A model generated the notes under the pieces. It was given only the letters and a program-made list of their open reading frames with translations, was not told the DNA's origin and did not search any database. A stretch of DNA of 13,457 bases, from NCBI GenBank assembly GCA_030447945.1, contig JAUJNV010000078.1, positions 1 to 13,457 of the forward strand, written 5' to 3'. Positions 1-7,795 of the stretch are shown here, piece by piece. Source of the stretch: Fimbriimonas sp. (GTDB lineage Bacteria > Armatimonadota > Fimbriimonadia > Fimbriimonadales > Fimbriimonadaceae). Numbering within the stretch: position 1 is the first letter of the stretch; each line of letters begins with the position of its first letter. The position numbers were made by a program, and so were the translations under genes.

Positions 1-1
1 A

Positions 2-1219
2 GACGGTCTACGGGACGATGAGTCCCTCACCCTCATTCTGGCGCTGCCCGCAGGCACGGTCCAGCCGGCACCCGCGGGGACCGTCATCAACCGCCCCCGG
101 GACGCGAGGCAGAACCGGCGCGGCGCTTCTACGCCCCTCGAGGACGTCTCAGGCGAGCCGCGGGGCGCTGGCCCCGCGCAGGCGCTTGGCGACTTCAACC
201 CGCTGGGGCTCCTCTTCCCGCTCCTTGCTCTCCCTCTGGTCTACCTGCTCTTCAAAAACCGCCTCGCGCCGAAGCAGGGGCCGCTCGTGGTTCGCTTCGA
301 TCCTCCGGAGGGCGTCGCCCCGTCTGAGGCCGGAGTCATCCTGGACAACCGGGTGGACACGCGGGATGTCGTCGCCGGAATCGTCAGCCTCGCCCAGAAG
401 GGCGCGCTACGAATGGTGCACACCGGCCAAGGAGCAGAGTCCGTCCTGCTCGAGCTCGTTGGCATGCAGAAGGCGCGGGATCTCAGCCGGTTCGAGTCCA
501 CCCTGTACATGAGCCTGGAGCCGTACGGGCCCGTCGTCACGCCGGACGTGATGAGGGGCAGCTTCTATCCTCAATACCAAGCACTCGCGGCGGAGCTGCA
601 CGAAGAGGTCGTGCGGCGCGGTTACTACAGCGGCCGGGCGGACGCGGCGAGCGCCGGCCCCGGCTGTCTCGTCGTCGTGGCGGTAGCGGTGATCGTGTTC
701 TTCTCGCTCCCGTTCTTCGGCTGCGCCGCGATCGTCGGAGGCTTCTTGGCGCTCATCGGCGGAATGATATTCGCCAGCAAAGTCTCCAATCTCACTCCGG
801 TCGGCGCCAAGATCCTCGGCCAGGTCCTCGGCCTGCGGGAGTTCATCACCCGCGCGAACGACCGGGAGCTGAACTACATGGCAGAGCGGATGCCGGACCA
901 AGCCCTCTTCGAACGGCTGCTTCCTTACGCCGTCGCCTTCGGCACGGTCGGGCAGTGGACGAAAGCGTTCGAGGGCATCGACCTCCAGCCGCCCGAGTGG
1001 TTTGGGGGCGTGTACGGCAGCGATGTGCTCTGGACGGTCCTGCTCATCGACTCGATGGGCGGATTCGAGCACACGTGGGGAGAGGCGATGTCCTACAACC
1101 CGGCGGCCGACGTCAGCTCCTTCGACTCGGGGGGTGGATTCAGCGGGGGCGACTCCGGCTTCGGCGGCGGCGGAGACGTGGACTCCGGAGGAGGCGGCGG
1201 GGGCGGAGGCGACTGGTAG
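2..1219 (+). CDS. DUF2207 family membrane protein, C-terminal part (5' end outside window)
   Basis: The reading frame is open from the first bases of the window to the TAG at 1217-1219, giving about 405 residues of a protein whose start lies upstream. Fragment residues about 64-85 form a membrane helix. A cytosolic stretch follows that contains PPEGVAPSEAG and a VDTRDVVAGIVSLAQKGALR segment around residues 101-136, typical of DUF2207 (YciQ-like) proteins. Two more helices lie at about 222-258, and a motif like LPYAVAFGTVGQW follows near 307-318. The tail is extremely glycine-rich and ends in GDW, which is also usual in this family. The function of DUF2207 proteins is unknown; they are predicted integral membrane proteins. 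The gene ends 22 bases before apt on the same strand and may lead that operon. Family assignment is fairly sure, the role is not. Confidence 0.8.
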   Translation, partial: DGLRDDESLTLILALPAGTVQPAPAGTVINRPRDARQNRRGASTPLEDVSGEPRGAGPAQALGDFNPLGLLFPLLALPLVYLLFKNRLAPKQGPLVVRFDPPEGVAPSEAGVILDNRVDTRDVVAGIVSLAQKGALRMVHTGQGAESVLLELVGMQKARDLSRFESTLYMSLEPYGPVVTPDVMRGSFYPQYQALAAELHEEVVRRGYYSGRADAASAGPGCLVVVAVAVIVFFSLPFFGCAAIVGGFLALIGGMIFASKVSNLTPVGAKILGQVLGLREFITRANDRELNYMAERMPDQALFERLLPYAVAFGTVGQWTKAFEGIDLQPPEWFGGVYGSDVLWTVLLIDSMGGFEHTWGEAMSYNPAADVSSFDSGGGFSGGDSGFGGGGDVDSGGGGGGGGDW

Positions 1220-1241
1220 CGAGGGTAACCTGCCGCCCGTC

Positions 1242-1763
1242 ATGCCCGACCTGATCGCCCAAGGCCTCATCCGAGACGTGCCGGACTTTCCTAAGCAAGG
1301 CATCGTCTTCAAGGACATCACGCCGGTCCTCGAGCACCCAGACGCCTTCCGCCAGGTTTGTGAACTCCTCGCCGAGGATGCGCGCGAGCGGAAGGCCGAA
1401 GCCATCGTCGGCATCGAAAGCCGAGGATTCATCTTCGGTGCGCCGATCGCCATTGCGCTCGACGTGCCGTTCGTGATGGCTCGCAAGCTGGGCAAACTCC
1501 CCTACGACCGGATCAGCGAGGAGTACGCGTTGGAGTACGGGACGAACACGGTCGAGATGCACGTGGATGCCCTTCAGCCCGGCCAAAAAGCCTACATCGT
1601 CGACGATCTTCTGGCTACGGGCGGCACGGCCGCGGCGGCGGCGCGCCTTGTCGAGCGGCTCCACGGCGAGGTCTGCGGCTTCGGCTGCCTGATCGAGCTG
1701 ACTTTCCTCAGCGGCCGCCAAAACCTGCGCGGCTATCCAATCGCCGCTCTGTTGGAGTTCTAG
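1242..1763 (+). CDS. apt: Adenine phosphoribosyltransferase
   Basis: The 173-residue product has the normal length for Apt. It converts adenine and PRPP to AMP and pyrophosphate in the cytoplasm (purine salvage). Residues 12-26 (VPDFPKQGIVFKDIT) are the family's N-terminal signature. GIESRGFIFG at 57-66 forms part of the active site, and IVDDLLATGGTAAA at 119-132 is the PRPP-binding loop. The frame stays open upstream into the DUF2207 gene. The ATG at 1242 was chosen because it lies after that gene's stop and places the N-terminal signature where other Apt proteins have it. The only purine-rich stretch upstream (GAGGG near 1220) is rather distant, so initiation signals are weak. It is followed 18 bases later by miaA and is probably co-transcribed with it. 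Confidence 0.95.
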   Translation: MPDLIAQGLIRDVPDFPKQGIVFKDITPVLEHPDAFRQVCELLAEDARERKAEAIVGIESRGFIFGAPIAIALDVPFVMARKLGKLPYDRISEEYALEYGTNTVEMHVDALQPGQKAYIVDDLLATGGTAAAAARLVERLHGEVCGFGCLIELTFLSGRQNLRGYPIAALLEF

Positions 1764-1781
1764 GGAGACTCCAGCGACCGC

Positions 1782-2672
1782 ATGACGCCCCTCCTCGCTG
1801 CCGTCATGGGGCCGACCGCTTCGGGAAAGACGGACCTCGCCGAGCGGATGGCTGAGCGACTTCACGCGCAGCTCGTCAATGCCGACGCCTTCCAGATCTA
1901 CCGCGGCATGGACATCGGCACGGCGAAGCCGGACGATACGAACCGCTACCTCTTGCTGGACCTCAAGGACCCGAACGAGGGATTCGGCGTGGGCGAGTAC
2001 GTAGCCGTCGCCGCCCAGGCCCTGCACGCTCTCTGGGAGCAAAAGCGGAACGTCGTGGTGGTCGGGGGGACCGGCCTCTACATCCGCGCCCTCTTTGAAG
2101 AGTACAGCGGCATGCTCGGCCCGCCCGAACCATCGGTTCGGCGCGAACTAATCGAGCGGGAGGAGTCGGAGGGGCTGGAGGGTCTCGTCGCGGACCTGAA
2201 AGAGCGGGCGCCGGAGGTCGCCGCCAAGATCGACCAAAGGAACCCGGCCCGCGTGCGTCGCGCCTTGGAGAGGGCGCTGAGCGAGCCGGCCCAGGTGAAG
2301 ATCACCCTCCCGCCCTTCCGCAAGATCAAGCTCGGGCTCTTTCCCCCGCCGGAGCTTATCCAACCACGAATCGCCGACCGAGCCCGCGATATGATTGAGC
2401 GAGGCTGGCTCGCGGAAGTCGAGCACCTGGCGAACAATGGGTACGGACCAGGCGATCCGGGGTTTCGGGCGCACGGATATCGCGCGATGTGGCGACATGT
2501 GCGGGGCGAGGTCGCCCTGGAAGATGCTCTTGCGGGAACCATCGTAGAAGTGCAGCAGTACGCTAAGCGCCAGCGCACTTGGCTCCGGGCGGAACCGGGG
2601 CTGAAGGTTCTCGCGGAGGAGGGTGATCCGCTGGAGCTTAGCCTGAGCGCAATCGGAGAGGGGCTCGTCTAG
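1782..2672 (+). CDS. miaA: tRNA dimethylallyltransferase
   Basis: The 296-residue product is a typical MiaA, which transfers a dimethylallyl group to N6 of adenosine 37 in tRNAs that read codons starting with U. The P-loop GPTASGKT is at residues 10-17. The substrate-binding stretch DAFQIYRGMDIGTAKP is at 35-50 and GGTGLYIRAL at 95-104. The C-terminal part has an AHGYRAMWRHVRGE segment matching the AIGYRE region of the family, and the family's PHHLLD motif is replaced by NRYLLLDL. The ATG at 1782 puts the P-loop at the expected distance from the N-terminus. The gene sits between apt and hfq with short gaps; the miaA-hfq pairing is common in bacteria. Confidence 0.95.
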   Translation: MTPLLAAVMGPTASGKTDLAERMAERLHAQLVNADAFQIYRGMDIGTAKPDDTNRYLLLDLKDPNEGFGVGEYVAVAAQALHALWEQKRNVVVVGGTGLYIRALFEEYSGMLGPPEPSVRRELIEREESEGLEGLVADLKERAPEVAAKIDQRNPARVRRALERALSEPAQVKITLPPFRKIKLGLFPPPELIQPRIADRARDMIERGWLAEVEHLANNGYGPGDPGFRAHGYRAMWRHVRGEVALEDALAGTIVEVQQYAKRQRTWLRAEPGLKVLAEEGDPLELSLSAIGEGLV

Positions 2673-2684
2673 AGCATTAGGAGA

Positions 2685-2960
2685 ATGGCCAAAACAATCA
2701 ATCTTCAGGACATGTTCCTGAACCAGGTGCGGAAGGAGGGGATCGGCGTGACGATCTACCTCACGAACAGCGTTCAGCTTCGGGGTCAGGTAAGGGGTTT
2801 CGACGCCTTCACGGTGCTCCTCGACCAGCCCGGCAAGCCGACGCAGCTCGTCTCCAAGCACGCGATAGCGAGCGTCGTCCCCGCCCGCCCCATCGGAACC
2901 TACCGCCCCGGCGGAGACGGCCACGATGCGCAGCGAGATCGAGGACCCGACGAGGAATGA
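2685..2960 (+). CDS. hfq: RNA chaperone Hfq
   Basis: The 91-residue protein is an Sm-like Hfq, a hexameric RNA chaperone that pairs small RNAs with mRNAs. The Sm core spans residues 6-70. Q8, D40 and F42 of the proximal RNA-binding face and Y25 of the distal face are present, and the second Sm motif reads [10 protein letters not shown] (57-66), with serine where many Hfqs have tyrosine. The rim patch that is RRER in E. coli reads R16 K17 E18 G19 here, so one arginine is lost and one is lysine. A short hydrophilic tail of about 20 residues follows. An AGGAG (2679-2683) lies only one base from the ATG, which is very close, but the N-terminus aligns with known Hfqs so the start is well supported. 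The last codons overlap the dapF start (ATGA). Confidence 0.95.
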   Translation: MAKTINLQDMFLNQVRKEGIGVTIYLTNSVQLRGQVRGFDAFTVLLDQPGKPTQLVSKHAIASVVPARPIGTYRPGGDGHDAQRDRGPDEE

Positions 2961-3781
2961 TCCCCTTCTCCAAGATGCAGGGTATCGGCAACGACTTCGT
3001 TATGCTCGACGCCCTCCGCGACGCCATCTCTATGGAAGACCTTCCGGATCTGGCACGCCGTATCAACGACCGACGCCTCGGCGTGGGCGGCGACGGCCTC
3101 ATCATCGGGGAGAAGGGCCAGAGCGCGCCCTTCCGAATGCGGATGTTCAACCCGGACGGCTCGGAGAGCGAAATGTGCGGCAACGGCGTACGGTGCTTCG
3201 CCCGGCTGCTCCGCGACCACGGGCACATCGAAGGCGAGCAGATGGAAGTGGAAACGGGAGCCGGCGTCCTGGGGCTGCGCCTCGTGGAGAGCGGCGTCCG
3301 CGTCGACATGGGCCTCGCCCGGCTCACGCGCGGCGAGATCGGCATGATGGACAGGGCCGGTGAAACCTTTGTCGAGCAGCCTATTGGCGAGGGCTTGCGG
3401 GGCACAGCCGTCTCCATGGGCAATCCGCACCTCGTCACCTTCATCGACGACGCCGAGGCTGTCGATCTCCTCGATGTTGGGCCAAGACTAGAGCGGCACG
3501 AGCTGTTCCCTCAGCGCACCAACGTCCACTTCGTGCAGGTCTTAGACCGCGCTACCCTGATCCAGCGCACTTGGGAACGAGGCGCGGGCGCGACCCTCGC
3601 CTGTGGCACCGGCGCATGCGCTTCGGCCGTCGCCGCCGTCCTCACGCAGCGAGCGGAGCGGGATGTAGAGGTTCGGCTGCCGGGCGGAACCCTGCGGATC
3701 GAATACGACGAAGACGGAAGGGTCTGGATGACGGGCCCGGCGGAGACCGTCTTCGAAGGCAGGTGGGGGGTTGAGTTCTGA
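2957..3781 (+). CDS. dapF: Diaminopimelate epimerase
   Basis: This 274-residue enzyme interconverts LL- and meso-diaminopimelate in the lysine and peptidoglycan pathway, without a cofactor, using two cysteines as acid and base. Both are visible: C74 in EMCGNGVRC and C216 in LACGTGAC. Other family blocks are [12 protein letters not shown] at 7-18, GVGGDGL at 42-48, FNPDGSESE at 64-72, MGNPHLV at 154-160 and [15 protein letters not shown] at 206-220. The ATG at 2957 overlaps the hfq stop as ATGA, and a GAGG lies just before it, so translational coupling to hfq is likely. It is the last gene of the left operon and is followed by a hairpin region. Confidence 0.96.
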   Translation: MIPFSKMQGIGNDFVMLDALRDAISMEDLPDLARRINDRRLGVGGDGLIIGEKGQSAPFRMRMFNPDGSESEMCGNGVRCFARLLRDHGHIEGEQMEVETGAGVLGLRLVESGVRVDMGLARLTRGEIGMMDRAGETFVEQPIGEGLRGTAVSMGNPHLVTFIDDAEAVDLLDVGPRLERHELFPQRTNVHFVQVLDRATLIQRTWERGAGATLACGTGACASAVAAVLTQRAERDVEVRLPGGTLRIEYDEDGRVWMTGPAETVFEGRWGVEF

Positions 3782-3848
3782 GGGCAAAGTGTTGAGTGTT
3801 GAGTGTTGAGGGAGAAGGCTCCGGTCTCCACACTCAACACTTAGCCCT
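3781..3848. terminator. Long imperfect inverted repeat between convergent dapF and PilZ genes, probable bidirectional terminator
   Basis: Bases 3781-3799 and 3830-3848 are reverse complements over 19 positions with a single mismatch, leaving a 30-base loop. Inside the loop GGAGA (3811-3815) can pair with TCTCC (3825-3829). An alternative pairing is 3802-3812 with 3845-3855. The element fills the gap between two convergent genes, where a bidirectional terminator is expected, but no clear run of T residues follows either arm. The terminator role is inferred from structure and position. Confidence 0.55.
3789..3810. repeat. Three tandem copies of the heptamer GTGTTGA
   Basis: GTGTTGA occurs at 3789-3795, 3796-3802 and 3803-3809, followed by one more G. 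The reverse-complement form, ACTCAACAC, appears once nearby (3832-3840), so the repeat forms one arm of the hairpin. It is too short for a CRISPR or a known mobile element. It may be a member of a dispersed intergenic repeat family. Confidence 0.7.
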
Positions 3849-3860
3849 CAGCACTTCCCC

Positions 3861-4499
3861 TTAGGCCACTTTTGTGAGAAAGCTGTGCAGGTTGTATCGC
3901 GACGGCCCGATGTAGTCGAGGAACTCGATCCCGATGCCGCCGCGCGCCGGGGAGGAGTGGGCGACGACGCCAAAGGCGCGCACCATCTGATCCGGCTCCA
4001 CGGCCGCGTGAAACTCAAGGAGACTGCCTGCTTCCGGTAGATCGTCCAGCGTAACCCACGCTCCGCCAACGCTTAGGTCGGTGGTGGTGCCGTTGTACAG
4101 CTCGACCGTCGTCGTCACTCCGTCGTCCCGTACGCAGCGAAGGGATACCGGCACCTCGGCGGCGATTCGCGGATACATCCGGCGCTCCGGGTCTTCCCAA
4201 TCGACCAGCCGAACTTCGAGCTGCGAGCCAGCCGCGTCCGTGATGCACTCGATGACTTCGGCGACGCCCTTCAAAAACTTGTCGCCCTCCTGGTGAACCA
4301 GGATCGACTGGCGCGGGAACTCCATGTCCTTCACGCGAGAGTCCGGGGTCACCAGCACGAGGGGCGCCTCGGAGATGATCCGGCAGCCGGCGGCAATGGG
4401 TCGCGCATCCGTGTAGAAGACAGCTGTCAGGGACGTGCCCGCTAAGAGAGTATGCGTCTGCGCGAAGAGGCTTTCCACAACGTACTGTCGGTGCGCCAC
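3861..4499 (-). CDS. PilZ domain protein (probable c-di-GMP receptor, YcgR-like layout)
   Basis: The 212-residue protein has an N-terminal beta-rich region (about 15-100) like the domain preceding PilZ in YcgR proteins. A C-terminal PilZ domain (about 105-205) follows. Both c-di-GMP signatures are intact: R107-x3-R111 (RMYPR) and DLSVGG at 141-146. It probably senses c-di-GMP and acts on motility, secretion or surface behaviour; the target is not visible. The frame is closed by a stop at 4515-4517, so the GTG at 4499 is the longest start; a GGAG lies one base before it, and another GTG seven codons in is possible. It lies 40 bases downstream of smpB on the same strand and may be co-transcribed. 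It converges on dapF. Confidence 0.85.
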   Translation of the reverse strand: MAHRQYVVESLFAQTHTLLAGTSLTAVFYTDARPIAAGCRIISEAPLVLVTPDSRVKDMEFPRQSILVHQEGDKFLKGVAEVIECITDAAGSQLEVRLVDWEDPERRMYPRIAAEVPVSLRCVRDDGVTTTVELYNGTTTDLSVGGAWVTLDDLPEAGSLLEFHAAVEPDQMVRAFGVVAHSSPARGGIGIEFLDYIGPSRYNLHSFLTKVA

Positions 4500-4539
4500 A
4501 CTCCGAACCCCAGCCTAAAAAGAATACGGGTTAACGCGA

Positions 4540-5022
4540 CTAAAACTTACCGGCTTGCACCCGCTGGGCCTCCCGCCTTGTTTCGTCCCTCTCGATCTGG
4601 TCTCGCTTGTCGTACTCCTTCTTACCCCGGGCGAGCGCGATCTCCACCTTCACCCGGCCCTTGACGAAGTAGATCCGCGTGGGAACGATGGAGAAGCCTT
4701 TCTCTTGGGCCTTGCGAGCGACGGTCTCGATCTCCTTCTTATGCAGCAACAGCTTGCGGTCCCGCCGACGCTCGTGCGCGAAAACCGTGGCCTGCTCGTA
4801 CGGCTCGACGTCCAAGTTGAAAAGAAAAGCCTCGCCGTTGACCACCCGGCAGAAGGCATCCGTCAGGTTGGCCCGGCCGAGGTAGATGCTCTTGACCTCG
4901 GATCCGACGAGGACGACTCCCGCTTCGTAGGTATCGAGAAGCTCATAGTCGAACCGCGCGCGACGATTCTGGATCGTGCGCGGCGGCTCGTTCGTTTTGG
5001 AGGCGGCACCCTTCTTGGCCAT
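4540..5022 (-). CDS. smpB: SsrA-binding protein SmpB
   Basis: The 160-residue protein binds tmRNA and brings it to stalled ribosomes for trans-translation. The family core is clear: ARFDYELLDTYEAGVVLVGSEVKS near the start, then LGRANLTDAFCRV, then EPYEQATVFAHERRRDRKLLLHKKEI. A basic tail (KKEYDKRDQIERDETRRE) ends in QRVQAGKF. The ATG at 5022 (MAKKGAASK) was chosen over an in-frame ATG at 5076, because it fits the family length and leaves room for the divergent lipoprotein gene at 5070. No tmRNA gene (ssrA) is seen in the window. It is intact and lies just outside the frame-disrupted region. Confidence 0.93.
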   Translation of the reverse strand: MAKKGAASKTNEPPRTIQNRRARFDYELLDTYEAGVVLVGSEVKSIYLGRANLTDAFCRVVNGEAFLFNLDVEPYEQATVFAHERRRDRKLLLHKKEIETVARKAQEKGFSIVPTRIYFVKGRVKVEIALARGKKEYDKRDQIERDETRREAQRVQAGKF

Positions 5023-5057
5023 CGGGGCTACCGAGGGTACCAGACGTCTCCCGGCGG

Positions 5058-5063
5058 TAGAAT
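5058..5063 (+). promoter_or_regulatory. Possible -10 box (TAGAAT) directly upstream of the FKBP lipoprotein start
   Basis: TAGAAT matches the -10 consensus at five of six bases and ends six bases before the ATG at 5070. If it is used, transcription would begin at or next to the ATG and give a leaderless mRNA. No clear -35 hexamer is seen. The 47-base gap between divergent smpB and this gene must hold a promoter for each. Confidence 0.4.
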
Positions 5064-5069
5064 CAGGGC

Positions 5070-5892
5070 ATGGCATCGAGAGCCCTCTGCGCCCTACTCG
5101 CCGTCACCGCTTTGCTCGCTGGTTGCAATGGCGGCCAAAAGACGACGGCGTCCGGCGACACCGCGAACACCACGACCGCGACTACCACGCCGGAATCCGC
5201 TCCGCCTGGAAAAGCTGAGGGAGGCACCGCGTCGGGAAGCGGGCAGTCGCTCAAGAAGCTGGGCATCGTGGACATCACGGTCGGCACCGGCCCCGCCGCC
5301 GCCGATGGCGACACGCTGTGGATGGACCCGGCACCCTCACCAACGGCAAAGTTCTGACTCGTCCAAGGACCGCAATGAACCGTTCTCCCTCACCCTGGGC
5401 ATGGGCATGGTCATTAAGGGTGGGACCAGGGCCTCAAGGGGATGAAGCGGGGGGCAAACCCAGGACTCTCGATTCCCGCCGAACTGGCGTACGGCGCTGA
5501 AGCCAAGGGGGATGACACATTCCGGCGAACTCGGACTTGATCTTCGAGGTGGAGCTCCTCGACCTCGTGAGAAGGGCGACGAAGACGTCGTGGAGCGCAA
5601 AGACATCAAGGTCGGCACGGGCCGGGCCGTCAAGAAGGCGACCGTCTCCCTCCACACGGCACCCTCGCCAACGGCAAGGTGTTCGACGCCTCAAAGCCCC
5701 GCGGCCAGCCGTTCGAGTTCAAGGTGGGCGCGGGTCAAGTGGTGCCGATGCGGGCGTCGTCGGCATGAAGAAGGGCGGCGTCCGGAAGATCAAGCTACCC
5801 CCGAGGGTTGCCTACGGGGAGATGCCCCGCGCGAGGGTATCCCCGTGAACTCCGTCCTCCGCTTCGAGCTTGAGCTCCTCTCGATAAAGTAG
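5070..5892 (+). pseudogene. Lipoprotein with two FKBP-type peptidyl-prolyl isomerase domains, frame-disrupted
   Basis: The start is sound: ATG at 5070, a hydrophobic signal and a lipobox LLAGC with the lipid-bearing cysteine at residue 19, then a Thr/Ala/Ser-rich linker. A first FKBP domain begins at about 5250 (LGIVDITVGTGPAAADGDTL). It continues in other frames through GTLTNGKV, MGMVIKG, LKGMKRG, IPAELAYGAEA and LIFEVELLDL. A second domain starts at about 5590 (ERKDIKVGTGRAVKK) and continues through GTLANGKVFD, GVVGMKKGGVRKIKLPPRVAYGE and NSVLRFELELLSIK, ending at the TAG 5890-5892. At least eight small indels break it, the first at about 5325 where the codons between ATG-GAC and GGC-ACC are short. 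If repaired it would be an envelope-anchored folding helper of about 275 residues that isomerises prolyl bonds. The breaks look like sequence error, since the motifs are well kept. Confidence 0.8.
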
Positions 5893-5935
5893 GCCCTTCA
5901 CGCGGACGGCTCCGCACCCGGTATTCTCCTCGCCT

Positions 5936-7060
5936 ATGATCGTCGGCGTACCGAGGGAGGTCAAACAGGGCAATTACCAGTGGCCCTCACCCCCGCGGGG
6001 GTGATGTCGCTGCGGGGCCGGGGGCACCACGTGGTGGTGGAGACGGGGGCCGGGGTCGGCACGCACATCTCCGACGAGAAGGGTATGCGGAGGCCGGGGC
6101 GGGGCATCCCCGTCGAGGGGTCTGGGAGCGGGCCGAGATGATCGTCAAGGTCAAGGAGCCCCGCCCCGAAGAATTCCCTCGCATTCGGCCTCGAGCAGAT
6201 CCTCTTCACCTACTTCCACTTTGCGGCGGACGAAGAGCTGATGCACGCGATGGTGAAGACCCGGGCTTACTGCATCGCCTACGAGACGGTCGAACTCCCC
6301 AGCCGGTCCCTCCCCTGCTCACGCCCATGAGTGAGGTTGCCGGGCAACCTCAGCATCCAAGAGGGGGGCGAAGTATCTTGAGCGGCCGATGGGCGGGCCA
6401 GGCGTCCTCCTCTCGAAGGCGTCCCGGGCACCAAGCCCGCGACCGTCGCCGTCATCGGCGCGGGCATCGTCATCAACGCCGTGAAAATCGCGGCGGGCTT
6501 TGGGGCCACGGTGTACGTCCTGGACATCAACCTCGACCGGTTGCGTTACCTCGACGACATCTTTCCCCCGAACGTCATCACGCTCCACAGCAACCCCGGG
6601 ACGCTTCGCCAGGCGCTCCGCGAAGCCGACGGTGGTCGGCGCCGTCTACCTTACCGGGGTGCGCGCGCTCCCGTGCTCGTCACGCGCGAGATGCTCGGAA
6701 TCATGAAGCGGGCGGCGTGATCGTCGACGTCTGCGTGGACCAAGGCGGCTGCTTCGAGACGACCCGGCCAACGACCACCGCGACCCTGTTTACAAGGTGG
6801 ACGGCGTCCTTCACTACGCCGTTGCGAACATGCCTGGAGCGGTCACCAGCACGAGCACCTACGCCCTCACTGACGCTTCCCTATGTCCTGAAGCTCGCCG
6901 ACCACGGCCTCGGGGCCCTGAACGAAGACTCCGGATTCGCCAAGGCCTCAATGTCGCGGCTGGAGACGTGGCAGCGCTCCAGGCCATCGCCAGTCAGTAC
7001 GGGTTAAGCTACGTCTCACCTGAAGACTTCCTTGCGGGAAGGCAGGCGTCCGTGGCTTAG
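5936..7060 (+). pseudogene. ald: Alanine dehydrogenase, frame-disrupted
   Basis: The enzyme reversibly deaminates L-alanine to pyruvate and ammonia with NAD. The ATG at 5936 begins MIVGVPREVK, the family's usual N-terminus, and the TAG at 7058-7060 ends it; the 1125-base span equals 374 codons, the family length. Conserved blocks appear in shifting frames: ALTPAGV, the substrate lysine block MIVKVKEPRPEEF, TYFHFAADEEL with the catalytic histidine, LLTPMSEVAG, the Rossmann block [41 protein letters not shown] with the catalytic aspartate, [11 protein letters not shown], and the C-terminus from [10 protein letters not shown] to GRQASVA. The Rossmann glycine motif lacks its last glycine codon near 6470, an in-frame three-base loss. 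Recurring indels prevent a continuous frame. A TATTCT at 5922-5927 may be its -10 box. Identity is sure; whether it is truly broken in the organism is doubtful. Confidence 0.88.
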
Positions 7061-7069
7061 AAGAAAGAA

Positions 7070-7763
7070 ATGAATACGATTACCAAGATTGTCTTCGGGC
7101 TCTTCGCAGGCGTCACCTTCATCGGGACACCCTCGGAAGCCCAGGTAACGAAGCAGGGAGACCGCTACCTCCTTCGCATGAAGTTCACCCCGGGGCAGAC
7201 CATCCGATACACCATGCGCATCACCCAAACGGTGGGCGCTGCGGTTTACGTGGGGCTAACGTGACGGGTCCCCTGTCGATGAAGGTTCAAGCCGTCAAGG
7301 CGGGCATCGCGACCGTCGTTTCGGCCGCCGGAGCGATGACGACCAACGGGCAGGTGGTTCGCCCGGCATCGCCTCCGGTGACGGTGGAAAGCAACAACCA
7401 GAGGAAAGGTGGTTTCGGGCCAGGCAGGCTCAAGCGCGAACCTGCCGGTACTCCCCCTCCAGGCGATCAAGCCGGGATATACATGGAGCGCGCTCATTCC
7501 ATTCAGAGCAGCAGCAGCAAACCACCTATAAGTTCCTGGGCCCACCGGGCAAGCGTCGGCGGCCGCCAGAACTGCACGAGTCGGCATCACTATGGCGGCG
7601 AGCGGGCAGGTGAGATGACGGGGAGCAGGCACAGACCTCCTGTCGGTCTCGGACGGTCTGCCCGTGAGCACCAGCAAACATCAGCGTGGCGCTCGGCAGC
7701 GCCTCCAAGACCGGCGCGAAGCCGACTACGATGAAGATGAAGATGGCAATGACTCGGGCTTAG
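7070..7763 (+). pseudogene. Secreted protein of unknown function, frame-disrupted
   Basis: I do not recognise a named family. The ATG at 7070, nine bases after ald and preceded by the purine-rich AAGAAAGAA, starts a signal peptide (MNTITKIVFGLFAGVTFIG, probable cut after SEA near residue 24). The mature part begins QVTKQGDRYLLRMKFTPGQT and IRYTMRITQTV. After a frame change at about 7240 come VTGPLSMKVQAVKAGIATVV and NGQVVRPASPPVTV. In further frames come QAGSSANLPVLPLQAIKPGY, YKFLGP, a DLLSVSDGLPVSTS-like stretch and a C-terminus ending TTMKMKMAMTRA before the TAG at 7761-7763. Repaired, it would have about 230 residues, mostly alternating strands. The pattern vaguely resembles secreted beta-rich proteins such as the DUF6263 group, but this is weak. 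It may be co-transcribed with ald. Confidence 0.5.
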
Positions 7764-7795
7764 CGCTCAGTCGAATCTTCTCGCGGGCGGCCCGC

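Noticed and set aside
18..512. A 164-residue open frame at the left edge on +
   Set aside because: It is Ser/Arg-rich shadow sequence. The frame that continues into DUF2207 is open from base 2 and carries a membrane helix and family motifs.
407..2042. Long open frames on the minus strand opposite DUF2207, apt and miaA
   Set aside because: They lie antisense to well-recognised genes, have Arg/Ala/His-rich low-meaning sequence, and are expected in GC-rich DNA.
3789..3840. CRISPR-like array
   Set aside because: The units are seven bases, directly abutting and without spacers; only three copies are present and there are no cas genes.
4500..4539. tmRNA or small RNA near smpB
   Set aside because: The gap is only 40 bases and shows no stable hairpin. 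No tRNA-like or tmRNA-like sequence was found in the other gaps.
4555..5445. A 296-residue open frame on + opposite smpB
   Set aside because: It is a shadow of SmpB, and it runs out of frame through the FKBP lipoprotein start.
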